Shown: one piece after another, positions 46,084 to 54,320 of the stretch
Layout: every line of letters begins with the position of its first letter
Numbering within the stretch: position 1 is the first letter of the stretch
Origin: Liquorilactobacillus oeni DSM 19972
Lineage (GTDB): Bacteria; Bacillota; Bacilli; Lactobacillales; Lactobacillaceae
Assembly: GCF_001436275.1 (NCBI RefSeq)
Contig: NZ_AZEH01000039.1
Location: 363,336-427,335, forward strand
Length of the DNA: 64,000 nt
Direction: 5' to 3'
The notes under the pieces: generated by a model
What the model was told of the DNA's origin: nothing
Database searches by the model: none
The model's input: the letters and a program-made list of their open reading frames with translations, nothing else
Made by a program: the position numbers and the translations under genes

Positions 46084-46132
46084 GCTTTACTGACTTATCT
46101 ATTTAAAAGCATAAATTAACGGTGTTCTAATC

Positions 46133-46975
46133 TTAGTTAAAAATTGATGGATCAACAAAACCAGTCTCTCCAATAGGAATTTCTTTTACAATTTTTTGTC
46201 CCCAATATAAATAACGGTTTTCAACACCAATATTATTCTCTTCAGAAAGAGTAATAATATTGTAGCCAACAGCATCATTTACGTAATGTTGCTGATTATT
46301 ACGGCAATCAATATGATATGCAGTTGACTCAGCAACACTGTTTAAAATTCCTTCAGTGAGATACGTTGTCGGAAAATGGATATGTCCTGAAAAAATCCCC
46401 TTCACATTTCCTTGACCACAAACTTGTAGTAATTCTGAACCATTTTGTAAAACACTAAACCTCATATGCTTTAAAGAGGCTCCTGCAATTGGGTGGTGCA
46501 TAAAAATTAATGCTGGATTTTTATTATCCTTACTCAAATGCTCGCTAAGCCAATCTAGTTGCTTTTGGTCAAGATAACCTTGTTCAATATTTCCAAATGT
46601 AGTGTCCAAGAAATAGTTGTCTATCCCTTTCAAAGTCACTTTTTGATAAAATTTACTTTTTGCTTGCTGACCTAAAAATCCCTCATAAAAGGGTTCTGTT
46701 CTGTCATGATTACCTAGTAATACAAAAATTGGAATACCTAGATTTTGTTCTTCTTTATGCAGATTTTTCTTTAATTCAGCGTAATCACTTGTAGTACCCT
46801 CATGAATAAGGTCTCCCGTTATAACAACATAATCAGGCTTAACTTCCATTTTTTTTACATCAGCAAAAACCTGGCTGAGTTTATCAAACGGATCTAATTG
46901 CTGATTAAAAGAAGGAACCTCTCCGGCTGGTGTTAGATGTGTATCAGAAATCTGAACAATCCTTTTATTTGCCAC
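46133..46975 (-). CDS. metallophosphoesterase (class III cyclic-nucleotide/glycerophosphodiesterase type)
   Basis: 280 residues with the complete dinuclear metal motif series: RIVQISDTHLTP (D-x-H), YVVITGDLIHEG (GD), FVLLGNHDRTEP (GNHD), LIFMHHPIAGASL (H) and GIFSGHIHFP (GHxH). This is the CpdA/GpdQ group, which hydrolyses cyclic nucleotides or glycerophosphodiesters. It is the last gene of the ugp-like operon, 22 bp after the ATPase gene. That makes a glycerophosphodiesterase or related nutrient phosphodiesterase the better guess, comparable in place (not in fold) to E. coli ugpQ. The start is GTG 46975, eight bases after AAAGGAA. It has no signal peptide, so it works in the cytoplasm. Confidence 0.85.
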   Translation of the reverse strand: MANKRIVQISDTHLTPAGEVPSFNQQLDPFDKLSQVFADVKKMEVKPDYVVITGDLIHEGTTSDYAELKKNLHKEEQNLGIPIFVLLGNHDRTEPFYEGFLGQQAKSKFYQKVTLKGIDNYFLDTTFGNIEQGYLDQKQLDWLSEHLSKDNKNPALIFMHHPIAGASLKHMRFSVLQNGSELLQVCGQGNVKGIFSGHIHFPTTYLTEGILNSVAESTAYHIDCRNNQQHYVNDAVGYNIITLSEENNIGVENRYLYWGQKIVKEIPIGETGFVDPSIFN

Positions 46976-46997
46976 TATTATGCTTCCTTTCAAAAAA

Positions 46998-48089
46998 CTA
47001 TTTCTCAATATTATTTTTATTTACATGGTCAAAGAATAAAGTTCTTTCTTTTATAAAAGAAAAATATCCTAAGTCCCCTGCTCTAAAATCATTGTTAGTA
47101 ATGATAGCCTTAATGGCCTGCTCTTCACCTAAATTCAATGTAAGTTGTTGATAGCGACCGTAATCAACTACTTGTTCAACTTGCGCAGGTAGAGCAAATT
47201 GATTTGTTTGTTCATGTGTAACAATTACATGCTCAGGTCTAATACCTAAAAAGAGTTTTTCCTCTGGTACAATGCCTATATCTTTCAGGCGTTTTGAAAT
47301 AGATAATACTGGATGCTCATTAAACAAAATTTGTTCACTTTGATACGTAACTTCCAAAACATTTATTTGTGGAGTACCCACAAATTGAGCTACGAAAAGA
47401 TTCGCCGGATGATTATAAATATTGTCAGGTGTATCAATCATTTGAATCTTGCCTTCATTAATAATCGCAATTCGGTCTCCTAGAGCCATTGCTTCCAATT
47501 GATCATGTGTCACATAGACAATTGTCTGATGATTCTCTTCATGCAAACTTTGAATCTCATCTCTTGCTTTTTCGCGCAACTGCACATCAATGTTTGAGAG
47601 CGGTTCATCTAAGAGAAAGACTTTACTTTTCTTAGCCATCCCTCTTCCTAAGGCCACGCGTTGTTTTTGTCCCCCTGAAAGCTGTCCAGGCAAGCGGTCA
47701 CGGTACGCCTTCAAATTAAGCGTTTCAAGAATTTTTTCTAGCCTACGTTGACGTTCCTCTTTTTTAACTTTGTGGACCTTTAAGGCATACTCTAGATTTT
47801 GATACACAGTCATATTGGGATATAGTGCATAGTCCTGAAAAACCATCGCAATATTACGCTCAACACTTGAAATTGTTTGTGAATCTTTACCATCTATTAA
47901 GATTTGACCATCACTCGGTTTTTCGAGTCCCGCAATCATACGTAGAGTCGTTGACTTACCACAACCTGACGGACCTAGTAAAACCAAAAATTCACCATTT
48001 TCTATTTTTAAGTCCATGTTGCTGATAACATCAGTTTTTTTAAACTTTTTTGTGACCCCTTTTAATTCTAAAGCTACCTTGTTACTCAT
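46998..48089 (-). CDS. ugpC: ABC importer ATPase, UgpC/MsmK type
   Basis: 363 residues. Walker A is LLGPSGCGKSTTLRMIAG, signature LSGGQKQRVALGRGMAKKSK, Walker B VFLLDEPLSNIDVQLREKAR, switch His TIVYVTHDQLEAMALGDRIA. The C-terminal ~120 residues form the MalK-type regulatory OB domain (LFLGIRPEHVIVTHEQ). This is the shared ATPase class of CUT1 importers. It follows the second permease gene by 11 bp in an operon with a binding protein and two permeases. The Ugp label is an inference from the phosphodiesterase at the operon end and the Pho-like promoter; a sugar importer is the alternative. Confidence 0.85.
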   Translation of the reverse strand: MSNKVALELKGVTKKFKKTDVISNMDLKIENGEFLVLLGPSGCGKSTTLRMIAGLEKPSDGQILIDGKDSQTISSVERNIAMVFQDYALYPNMTVYQNLEYALKVHKVKKEERQRRLEKILETLNLKAYRDRLPGQLSGGQKQRVALGRGMAKKSKVFLLDEPLSNIDVQLREKARDEIQSLHEENHQTIVYVTHDQLEAMALGDRIAIINEGKIQMIDTPDNIYNHPANLFVAQFVGTPQINVLEVTYQSEQILFNEHPVLSISKRLKDIGIVPEEKLFLGIRPEHVIVTHEQTNQFALPAQVEQVVDYGRYQQLTLNLGEEQAIKAIITNNDFRAGDLGYFSFIKERTLFFDHVNKNNIEK

Positions 48090-48100
48090 CCTTAACCACC

Positions 48101-48919
48101 TTACTTTAATCCTGAGCTACTAATACTATTTAAAATATATCTTTGGAATATCAAATAAATAAGCAGCGGAACAATAATCATAATAGTCGATAATGCCATT
48201 GCCAGAGGGAAATTAGTTCCACCTTCACTTGAAATATAATTTTCGAGTGCTAATGGCAGAGTGAAACTACTCTTATCTTTCAAGATCAATGTTGGCCAAA
48301 CATACTCATTCCAAGAATTAATAAAGAATATCGCACCAATACTAATAATACTTGGCCGTAAAATCGGAACCACAATGTCTTTTAAGATCTTGTATGAAGG
48401 AATTCCATCAATATGCACAGATTCAATTAAAGATTTAGGAATCTTATCCATTGCTTTTAAAAAGAGCATAATACCCGTTGCATCACATAATTGGGGTAAT
48501 GCAACTCCAAGTGCTGTATTTAACAAATTAATCTTTGAGATAACCAGATAATTAGGAATCATTATTACTGTAAATGGCACGAAGATTGTTGAAACAAAAA
48601 TGAAGTAAAGCCATCTTTTCCCTGTAAAAGAAAAATATTTAAAAGCATACGCAGCCAATAAACCTGTGACGAGCTTGCCAAGAGTGACAATCGTTGCCAT
48701 AAAGAATGTATTCCAAATCAAGCGTAAAAGGTTTACTTGCCTTCCCAAGGTACTGTAATTACTAAGTGTGGGATGGAGTGGAATTATCTGCAACATTGAA
48801 TGATATGATTCCCGCAAAGTTTTAAAAGAATTTGAAATCATAAAAATAACTGGTAATAGTAAGACAAGACAGATGAGCAACAATAAAATATGCCATCCAT
48901 TCTCTTTGATTTTATTCAT
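48101..48919 (-). CDS. ugpE: CUT1 ABC importer permease, MalG/UgpE type
   Basis: 272 residues with six helices. The EAA coupling loop is 'ESVHIDGIPSYKILKDIVVP' followed by ILRPS (about residues 180-205), the form seen in MalG/UgpE-type permeases. 'FFINSWNEYVWPTLILKDKS' is a further MalG/UgpE-like signature. ATG 48919 lies just inside the 3' end of the upstream permease gene (8-bp overlap), showing translational coupling. It pairs with the product of 48912-49802 to make the membrane channel. Confidence 0.85.
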   Translation of the reverse strand: MNKIKENGWHILLLLICLVLLLPVIFMISNSFKTLRESYHSMLQIIPLHPTLSNYSTLGRQVNLLRLIWNTFFMATIVTLGKLVTGLLAAYAFKYFSFTGKRWLYFIFVSTIFVPFTVIMIPNYLVISKINLLNTALGVALPQLCDATGIMLFLKAMDKIPKSLIESVHIDGIPSYKILKDIVVPILRPSIISIGAIFFINSWNEYVWPTLILKDKSSFTLPLALENYISSEGGTNFPLAMALSTIMIIVPLLIYLIFQRYILNSISSSGLK

Positions 48920-49802
48920 ATCTGTCCGTCCGCCCTTCCACAAATCTTATTTCTAAATAAAGCAATACTAGAAAAATTAAGAAAGTTATCACAGCCAGTG
49001 CTGAAGCATTCCCCGTTTTGTAAAGCACAAAAGCATTTAAGTATGTGTGATACAAAATATTAGATGAGCCATAATATGGTCCCCCCTGTGTGATAACACT
49101 GATTGGAGTAAAGACGTACTGCAATCCTTGAACAATCGTTAAAATCAGCACGTAAAAAGCAATACTTTTATTAAGTGGAAGTACAATATCCCAAACCATC
49201 CGCCATTTAGGGATGTTATCCATCTTTGTAGCATCAATAATATTTTGAGGAACACTTCCTAAACCCGTCAAAAGCAGTACAAAATTATATCCAAAGACTT
49301 TCCAATTAGTTATCAAACATAGCATCACAATTGCCATTGCACCGGAATTAGTCCAATTCGGCAAGGCAACTCCTAGATATCTCACAAAGAAAGCTACAGG
49401 GCCTGAAACAGGATTCATGATCCATGAAAAAAGCATTGCTCCAACTACAAGTGAAAACAAACTTGGGATAAAAAAGATAATTTTATATGAAGTTTGCATC
49501 TTACTGATGAAAAATTTAACTATTATTGATATAAAATATGGAATTAAGAAATTTAAAACTAGTAATAACAAAATATAAAAGACCGTATTTAATAATACTT
49601 TACGATTAACTGGATCAGTAAAAATACTAGTATAATTTTTTAAGCCTACAAAATCTTTCGTTGGCGCAATCAAGTTCCAGTCAAAAAAGCTCAAATAAAG
49701 GGTATAAATTATTGGAATTATCATAAAAACCAACAGTATGATCGCTGTTGGCGAAAGATAAGCAATTGTTAAAAACCTATTTTTTTTACTATTGCTGCTC
49801 AT
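48912..49802 (-). CDS. ugpA: CUT1 ABC importer permease, MalF/UgpA type
   Basis: 296 residues, six helices. The N-terminus RFLTIAYLSPTAIILLVFMI then IPIIYTLYLSFFDWNLI is typical of the family. The coupling loop is 'IDATKMDNIPKWRMVWDIVL' followed by PLNKS, and the conserved 'ITQGGPYYGSSNILYHTYLN' sits before the last helix. The coding region overlaps the 3' end of the binding-protein gene by 14 bp. It is a subunit of the ugp-like importer; substrate specificity resides mainly in the binding protein. Confidence 0.85.
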   Translation of the reverse strand: MSSNSKKNRFLTIAYLSPTAIILLVFMIIPIIYTLYLSFFDWNLIAPTKDFVGLKNYTSIFTDPVNRKVLLNTVFYILLLLVLNFLIPYFISIIVKFFISKMQTSYKIIFFIPSLFSLVVGAMLFSWIMNPVSGPVAFFVRYLGVALPNWTNSGAMAIVMLCLITNWKVFGYNFVLLLTGLGSVPQNIIDATKMDNIPKWRMVWDIVLPLNKSIAFYVLILTIVQGLQYVFTPISVITQGGPYYGSSNILYHTYLNAFVLYKTGNASALAVITFLIFLVLLYLEIRFVEGRTDRYE

Positions 49803-51075
49803 TGATCTTCTCCTGTGCAGATTTCAATGTATCCTGCACACTACTTCCAGATAAAATCTTGTCACGAGCATCAATCATTGTTTGTTCTGCCTGCAAACCA
49901 TTCTTAGGAAATGAAGTCCATGGAACCGCTGTTTTAATTTGGCTAGTAGCCGGTTTCAACATTGGATTTTCATTTAAATAACTCTTAAATGCTTGTGAGG
50001 AAAGTGCACCTTGTGTTGGCGGTAAATAACCTGTTCCTTTAGTCCATGTCACTAAAGAACTGTTTTTGTACATATACTTTTCAAAAGTCCATGCAGCCTT
50101 TTGTTTTTCAGTTTTTTGTGCTGTTATTGCGAGCATTGAACCACCAACTGGCACTGTAGCTGTGCTTCCCTTGAAATGAGGTGAAGTGATTGCTTCAACA
50201 TTGAAATTGGCACTCTTTTTAATATGTGAAGCTTGCGCAACTGTTGTATAAGCAATTGCAACCTTCCCGTTCACGAAGTCATCGATTCCTTGTGCCCAAG
50301 GAGTATGCAGCGCAGTTTTATCTTTGACAACCATATCCTGATAGAACTGGTATGCTTTGACACCAGCAGCACTTGCGAAAGTAGCTTTGCCATTCTTTTT
50401 AATCTGTGCGCCGTTACTTAATAACATTGCCTGTTGTGCCCACGTATCTCCAGGTTCTTGAATGTAAAGGCCATATTCGCCGCTTGCTTCTTTAATCTTT
50501 TTAGCAGCTGTGCTTACACCTTCCCAAGTAGAAAGGCTGCTGGCACTGATTCCATATTTATCAAGCATAGTTTTGTTATAGTACAAGATAGGTGTACTTA
50601 ACGAATAGGGTAAACCTACCAAGTTACCTTTACTATCCTTGGCAAAAGATAAAGTCCTTTTGCTGAAATTCTTGCTGATAAAAGTTTTACTGCTATCAAA
50701 TTTATTTTGTGCATCTGTAGGTGTTAAATATTTGAAATTACTTGCAAAATAATTCGTATATGCCCAACCAACTTGAGCTATGTCAGGAACTTTGCCTGAA
50801 GCCTGCGCTGACTGTAAATTTTGCATCAATCCTTGGTACATGTTGGGGTTATACTTAGCCGTAACTTTAATGTACTTATGTGTTTTATTGAAGTTCTTCA
50901 CAAGTTCATCTACAGAGGCTCCCCCCTGTGTTTGCGCATTAACATGCCAATAAGAAATATGTACTACTTTTTTGGCTGCCCCCTTGGCACTTGAACATCC
51001 TGCGAAAAGCACTGCCACCATTAACAGTGTGATTGCTCCAACTACTCTCTTTATCCAACTACTACTGTTTTTCAC
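49789..51075 (-). CDS. ugpB: extracellular solute-binding lipoprotein, UgpB-like
   Basis: 428 residues. The signal sequence ends in a lipobox, VAVLFAGCSSAKG, so the mature protein is lipid-anchored at Cys26. The body is a type-1 extracellular binding protein: 'HISYWHVNAQTQGGASVDEL', 'LPYSLSTPILYYNKTMLDKY' (the YNK.ml...G family signature) and 'WTFEKYMYKNSSLVTWTKGT'. It captures the substrate for the two permeases encoded downstream. Glycerol-3-phosphate or glycerophosphodiesters are inferred only from the downstream phosphodiesterase and the Pho-box-like repeats; an oligosaccharide is the alternative. GTG 51075 follows AGGAGAG. Confidence 0.85.
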   Translation of the reverse strand: MKNSSSWIKRVVGAITLLMVAVLFAGCSSAKGAAKKVVHISYWHVNAQTQGGASVDELVKNFNKTHKYIKVTAKYNPNMYQGLMQNLQSAQASGKVPDIAQVGWAYTNYFASNFKYLTPTDAQNKFDSSKTFISKNFSKRTLSFAKDSKGNLVGLPYSLSTPILYYNKTMLDKYGISASSLSTWEGVSTAAKKIKEASGEYGLYIQEPGDTWAQQAMLLSNGAQIKKNGKATFASAAGVKAYQFYQDMVVKDKTALHTPWAQGIDDFVNGKVAIAYTTVAQASHIKKSANFNVEAITSPHFKGSTATVPVGGSMLAITAQKTEKQKAAWTFEKYMYKNSSLVTWTKGTGYLPPTQGALSSQAFKSYLNENPMLKPATSQIKTAVPWTSFPKNGLQAEQTMIDARDKILSGSSVQDTLKSAQEKINEQQ

Positions 51076-51111
51076 TTAAATCTCTCCTCTCGTGCCTTAT
51101 TGTAATCCTGA

Positions 51112-51163
51112 ATTGTATTCGTTCTATGTTGTTAAAGTAAGGATTAAGTAAGAGTTAAGTAAG
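51112..51163 (-). promoter_or_regulatory. Pho-box-like triple 11-bp direct repeat with -10 element
   Basis: Read on the minus strand, three head-to-tail 11-mers fill 51163-51131: CTTACTTAACT, CTTACTTAATC, CTTACTTTAAC. A TACAAT -10 follows at 51117-51112, 13 bp beyond. There is no -35 hexamer. PhoB/PhoP-type response regulators bind 11-bp direct repeats placed where the -35 would be. The repeats lie 56-88 bp before the binding-protein start codon. Confidence 0.6.
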
Positions 51164-51253
51164 CATAACATAAACGCGTTGTTATTAAATATATTATGAA
51201 TTTTTTATTTAAATTTTACTTTTTAATTAGCTAAGAACACATTTATAAAAAAT

Positions 51254-51304
51254 AAGGTACTAAAGAAAAACTGGGTTTTAATCCAGAACTTTCCTTAGCA
51301 CCTT
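51254..51304 (-). terminator. strong terminator between the RpiR gene and the ugp operon
   Basis: A stem of about 20 bp (AAGGTGCTAAGGAAAGTTC against TTTTTCTTTAGTACCTT, minus strand) ends in ATTTTTTAT. It isolates the regulator transcript from the downstream importer operon, which therefore needs its own promoter at 51112-51163. Confidence 0.8.
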
Positions 51305-51436
51305 ATGTCTTAGATATTAATATGCTCAAATAATCAATCACTTGCCAATAACCATGAATTACTAATAAACATTACTCAAAAATATCTCCTTTTCATCACG
51401 TCTTCCTTTTTCCTTGTAAACAAACTTACTACATTT

Positions 51437-52240
51437 TTATTTTTTTTTCTTAACTTCATCACCATATTTTGCTAGGTAGCCGTAAAATATGACCTGAGCC
51501 ATAAAGAACTGCATTTCAATGACAGTGGTAAATTGCGGATAGAAACTGGATTTTTTGATATTTTTAGTCAATAAAACAGTTTCTGCCAGTTGAAGTTTTG
51601 CCGTATTTTGATTAGTTGTAAGCATTACAGAGTGAATTTCTTTCTTGCGTGCAATCGTAAACAATTGCTTGACCTCTTGTGTTTTGATCAATTCACAAAT
51701 ATAAACAAAAACTGACTTTTGCGGCGCTTGTTCAAGGTAACCCATAGCATTTTTATAACTTGCAGTTTTAATTACTGGAATTTTAAGTAGCTCAAGCTTT
51801 TGCTGGATATAACTCGTAATCAGCTCAGAATTGTGTGCGCTGTACAAGTAAACAGCTGATGATTCATGAAGCTGGTCGATCAAAGATTCAACCACGTGCG
51901 GGTCAAGTGCTTTTATAGTAAGGTTAAGCGCATTTGAACTCTGCTGCTCAAGTTTTTTAATAACCTGCTGAACACTTTCACCCTTTTTAATCTCACCATA
52001 ACTGTCTATATTTTCTTTCAACTGCATAAGCAGGAGCTTTAATTGAAAATAACCTTTTAAACCAATCGTATGGCAAAACCGTACAACAGTCGCGGCGCTG
52101 ACTCCTGCTTCCTTTGCAAGTTTTTGGACCGACATTTCAGGAACATTTCGGTAATGAACCGTTACATAGGCCGCTAATATACCTTCTTTTTTAGTAAACT
52201 TGGTCTTCTTATCTTTAATGACAAATAAAATATCCTCCAA
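51437..52240 (-). CDS. RpiR-family regulator with degenerate sugar-binding domain
   Basis: 267 residues, a paralogue of the MurNAc regulator. The DNA-binding part is nearly the same: 'MSVQKLAKEAGVSAATVVRF' with CHTIGLKGYFQLKLL against MSVQKLASEAQVSAATIVRF with CHKIGLTGYASLKLA. In the SIS domain, however, the sugar-phosphate loop SNSGES is lost and the region reads VFVYICELIKTQEVKQLFTI. Ligand binding may therefore be altered or absent. The start is TTG 52240, eight bases after GAGGAG. It lies upstream of the ugp-like operon on the same strand, separated by a strong terminator, and may regulate that operon or the mur cluster. Confidence 0.82.
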   Translation of the reverse strand: MEDILFVIKDKKTKFTKKEGILAAYVTVHYRNVPEMSVQKLAKEAGVSAATVVRFCHTIGLKGYFQLKLLLMQLKENIDSYGEIKKGESVQQVIKKLEQQSSNALNLTIKALDPHVVESLIDQLHESSAVYLYSAHNSELITSYIQQKLELLKIPVIKTASYKNAMGYLEQAPQKSVFVYICELIKTQEVKQLFTIARKKEIHSVMLTTNQNTAKLQLAETVLLTKNIKKSSFYPQFTTVIEMQFFMAQVIFYGYLAKYGDEVKKKK

Positions 52241-52466
52241 TTAAATCGCTCCTCATTTTATCATTGCGCCAAAAACAACTACATAGTATGTCAAAAGATA
52301 TTCAAAAGAAGTTTTAATTAAAAATATCTCTGCTCTTTTAAAGAATTTGCAGTCTTCAAACCAAATAATGATCCACTATGCGCAAAGCTTTTAAGCTTCT
52401 TTGACCCAAGTTGTATATCGACCAAAAAAGCTTTTAACTTAAACTTTCACATAATATGTATTTCTA

Positions 52467-52487
52467 GCTTTTGAAACGTTTCGAAGC
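52467..52487. promoter_or_regulatory. 21-bp operator-like dyad upstream of the RpiR gene
   Basis: The dyad has the form GCTT-N3-AAACGTTT-N3-AAGC, with a perfect GAAACGTTTC core. It lies ~230 bp upstream of the TTG start at 52240, in the gap 52241-52874. LacI- and RpiR-type regulators bind such dyads. The gap otherwise has only a decayed repeat fragment (52790-52845). Confidence 0.45.
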
Positions 52488-52789
52488 CTATTACACTAAT
52501 CGATTTGTGTTTTCAAAGCAGCAATGAGGAACAAAATTATATTCTACCATCATAATAACATAGCTATTTGGAAAAGCTTAAGCAAAAAAGATTATAATTT
52601 TACTAAAAAATTGACTACTGTAATGCATCCACATTGTTCTCTTAGTTACCCTTATCATTCAAAACAGAAGTTTGCAAATATTGAGTATTTTTTTAGAAGT
52701 AATCATCAAAGCAAGCACGAGTATCCCCCCGTTGCCCAAGTGATAAATTAATTCTGTATGCCTGTATCAAAAAGAGCGCTACGAACGAC

Positions 52790-52845
52790 TGGTAAATTGC
52801 AGTTAATGCCCGAAATATAATAACTATTAGCATGCTTTTCCAGGT
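52790..52845. repeat. decayed fragment of the dispersed intergenic element
   Basis: AAATTGCAGTTAATGCCCGAAA then AACTATTAGCATGCTTTTCCAG aligns with the end of the copy at 22431-22515 (AATTTGCAGTTAATGTTCAAAA, GACTATTGACACACTTTTCTAG). It lies just past the pelG stop. No clear terminator hairpin remains. Confidence 0.5.
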
Positions 52846-52874
52846 TACTTAGTTATTTTATTTGTGTAAAAATA

Positions 52875-54320
52875 CTATTCAAAAAATTTATCCAGCTTCA
52901 GACCTAAGTTGGTGAAGAAACCTACCTTATCTTCTTTAAAAATCGGCTGCATACTTAAAAGATGGAAAGATAATTTATTTGTAAAACTTGTCAGCCTTCC
53001 CAGCATCACGATAAAGAACACACCGCACGCAATTACAAAGCCGAAGCCGTAGTACAGCAATGTAAACTTAAACATTAAAAAGGTACACAATGGCGAACAA
53101 ATTGCAAAAACAAGAGTTCCAATAAATGCACCTTTGTTATCAGCAAAATACAGCAACAGCAGCATGATTGTATTAGCTATTGCATACAAACCATAACCCA
53201 CACAAAGTGTCCTGAAGTAACCATACATAATATCATTGAATCCAAGGGGAAGCAAAGCAATGACTGTCTGTCCAAGTGAAATAGCAATTGCCGTAGTAAA
53301 CAGCTGCTTAAGCCCAGTGTATTTTAATTCTGTTTTTAAAACACTCAGCATTTCCTCTTCTGCTTGCTGAATATCTTTTATCGACCCATGATTATTGAAC
53401 AGCGAATAATACTTTTTATACTTAGGATAAAAATTGACTTCTACAGAAACAATAAAATTCATAGTGGTAATTAATGTAGTTAAAAAGGCTAATAAAGCCG
53501 GAATATCGTAATACGGGGCTGCTCTGAAAAAGCCGCTGATTTTTTCTCCAAGAGGACTGTTCCAGATAACAACAATATGACCAAACAGTCCAATATTAGT
53601 GAACAGTCCTACAAATGCTAAACTTAAAAAACTGTCAAACCACTGCAAAAACAGGAATGGCTGATGCATGCTGCGCGGGAAAAAGTGACACAGCAATACG
53701 ACATCCCATACTGTCATTACTCCATATCCGCCAAAAACAGCAAGCAGCATTCCCAAAACTGAAACACCAGCAACATTTATAATCAAAACAGCCAATAAGA
53801 AAGCAGCTACAACAGCAGAAATAAAAGAGAATAAGATGCCGCTGTATTCCTTAATCGCTGTCAGATAACACATAGCATTCCAAACAACTACAATTTCTGA
53901 AAATAACGCTAAACATACTATTGCCAAAGGAAAACCTGAATTCGAAAAGAACAAGAAGATACTATATAAACTTCCTCCCACAATGAGCATCAATATATTT
54001 GATCCCCAGAAAGAAGGCAAGATGTTTTTTTCTCTTTTTTCATAAATCATATCGGCAATAAATCTTGTTACGACCATCGAAAAGAAGCCAGAAATTGTCA
54101 AAGAAAACAATAAGGTATAGGTGATCGTACTTACAAAAATCTCTTGGTCATTAAAAGACATATTGTATGCTTTGCCTAAAAAAAGCAAATTTAATAACAA
54201 AACGATTCCCAAAATCATTGGTCCAGTACAGACTATACCAGCATAGCCATAGGCACGTACACTCGCAAACAAACCTCTTTTTTTAAACAGTTTTTTTAAT
54301 TCGAATCCGATCCCAGCCAT
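52875..54320 (-). CDS. pelG: Pel polysaccharide export/assembly membrane protein PelG
   Basis: 481 residues with about twelve membrane helices. The opening MAGIGFELKKLFKKRGLFAS is the PelG hallmark (AGIGFELRKL). PelG belongs to the MOP flippase-like superfamily and, with PelD, PelE and PelF, forms the inner-membrane synthase complex that polymerises and moves the sugar chain across the membrane. ATG 54320 is chosen to match the family N-terminus; it overlaps the end of pelF by 38 bp, and the ATG at 54341 is an alternative. It is the last gene of the operon. A C-terminal extension of ~30 residues (SMQPIFKEDKVGFFTNLGLK) follows the last helix. Confidence 0.92.
   Translation of the reverse strand: MAGIGFELKKLFKKRGLFASVRAYGYAGIVCTGPMILGIVLLLNLLFLGKAYNMSFNDQEIFVSTITYTLLFSLTISGFFSMVVTRFIADMIYEKREKNILPSFWGSNILMLIVGGSLYSIFLFFSNSGFPLAIVCLALFSEIVVVWNAMCYLTAIKEYSGILFSFISAVVAAFLLAVLIINVAGVSVLGMLLAVFGGYGVMTVWDVVLLCHFFPRSMHQPFLFLQWFDSFLSLAFVGLFTNIGLFGHIVVIWNSPLGEKISGFFRAAPYYDIPALLAFLTTLITTMNFIVSVEVNFYPKYKKYYSLFNNHGSIKDIQQAEEEMLSVLKTELKYTGLKQLFTTAIAISLGQTVIALLPLGFNDIMYGYFRTLCVGYGLYAIANTIMLLLLYFADNKGAFIGTLVFAICSPLCTFLMFKFTLLYYGFGFVIACGVFFIVMLGRLTSFTNKLSFHLLSMQPIFKEDKVGFFTNLGLKLDKFFE

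Noticed and set aside
52524-52751. Plus-strand 75-codon open frame
   Set aside because: No Shine-Dalgarno site, odd His/Tyr/Lys-rich composition and no domain; it lies in a decayed gap and looks like chance.
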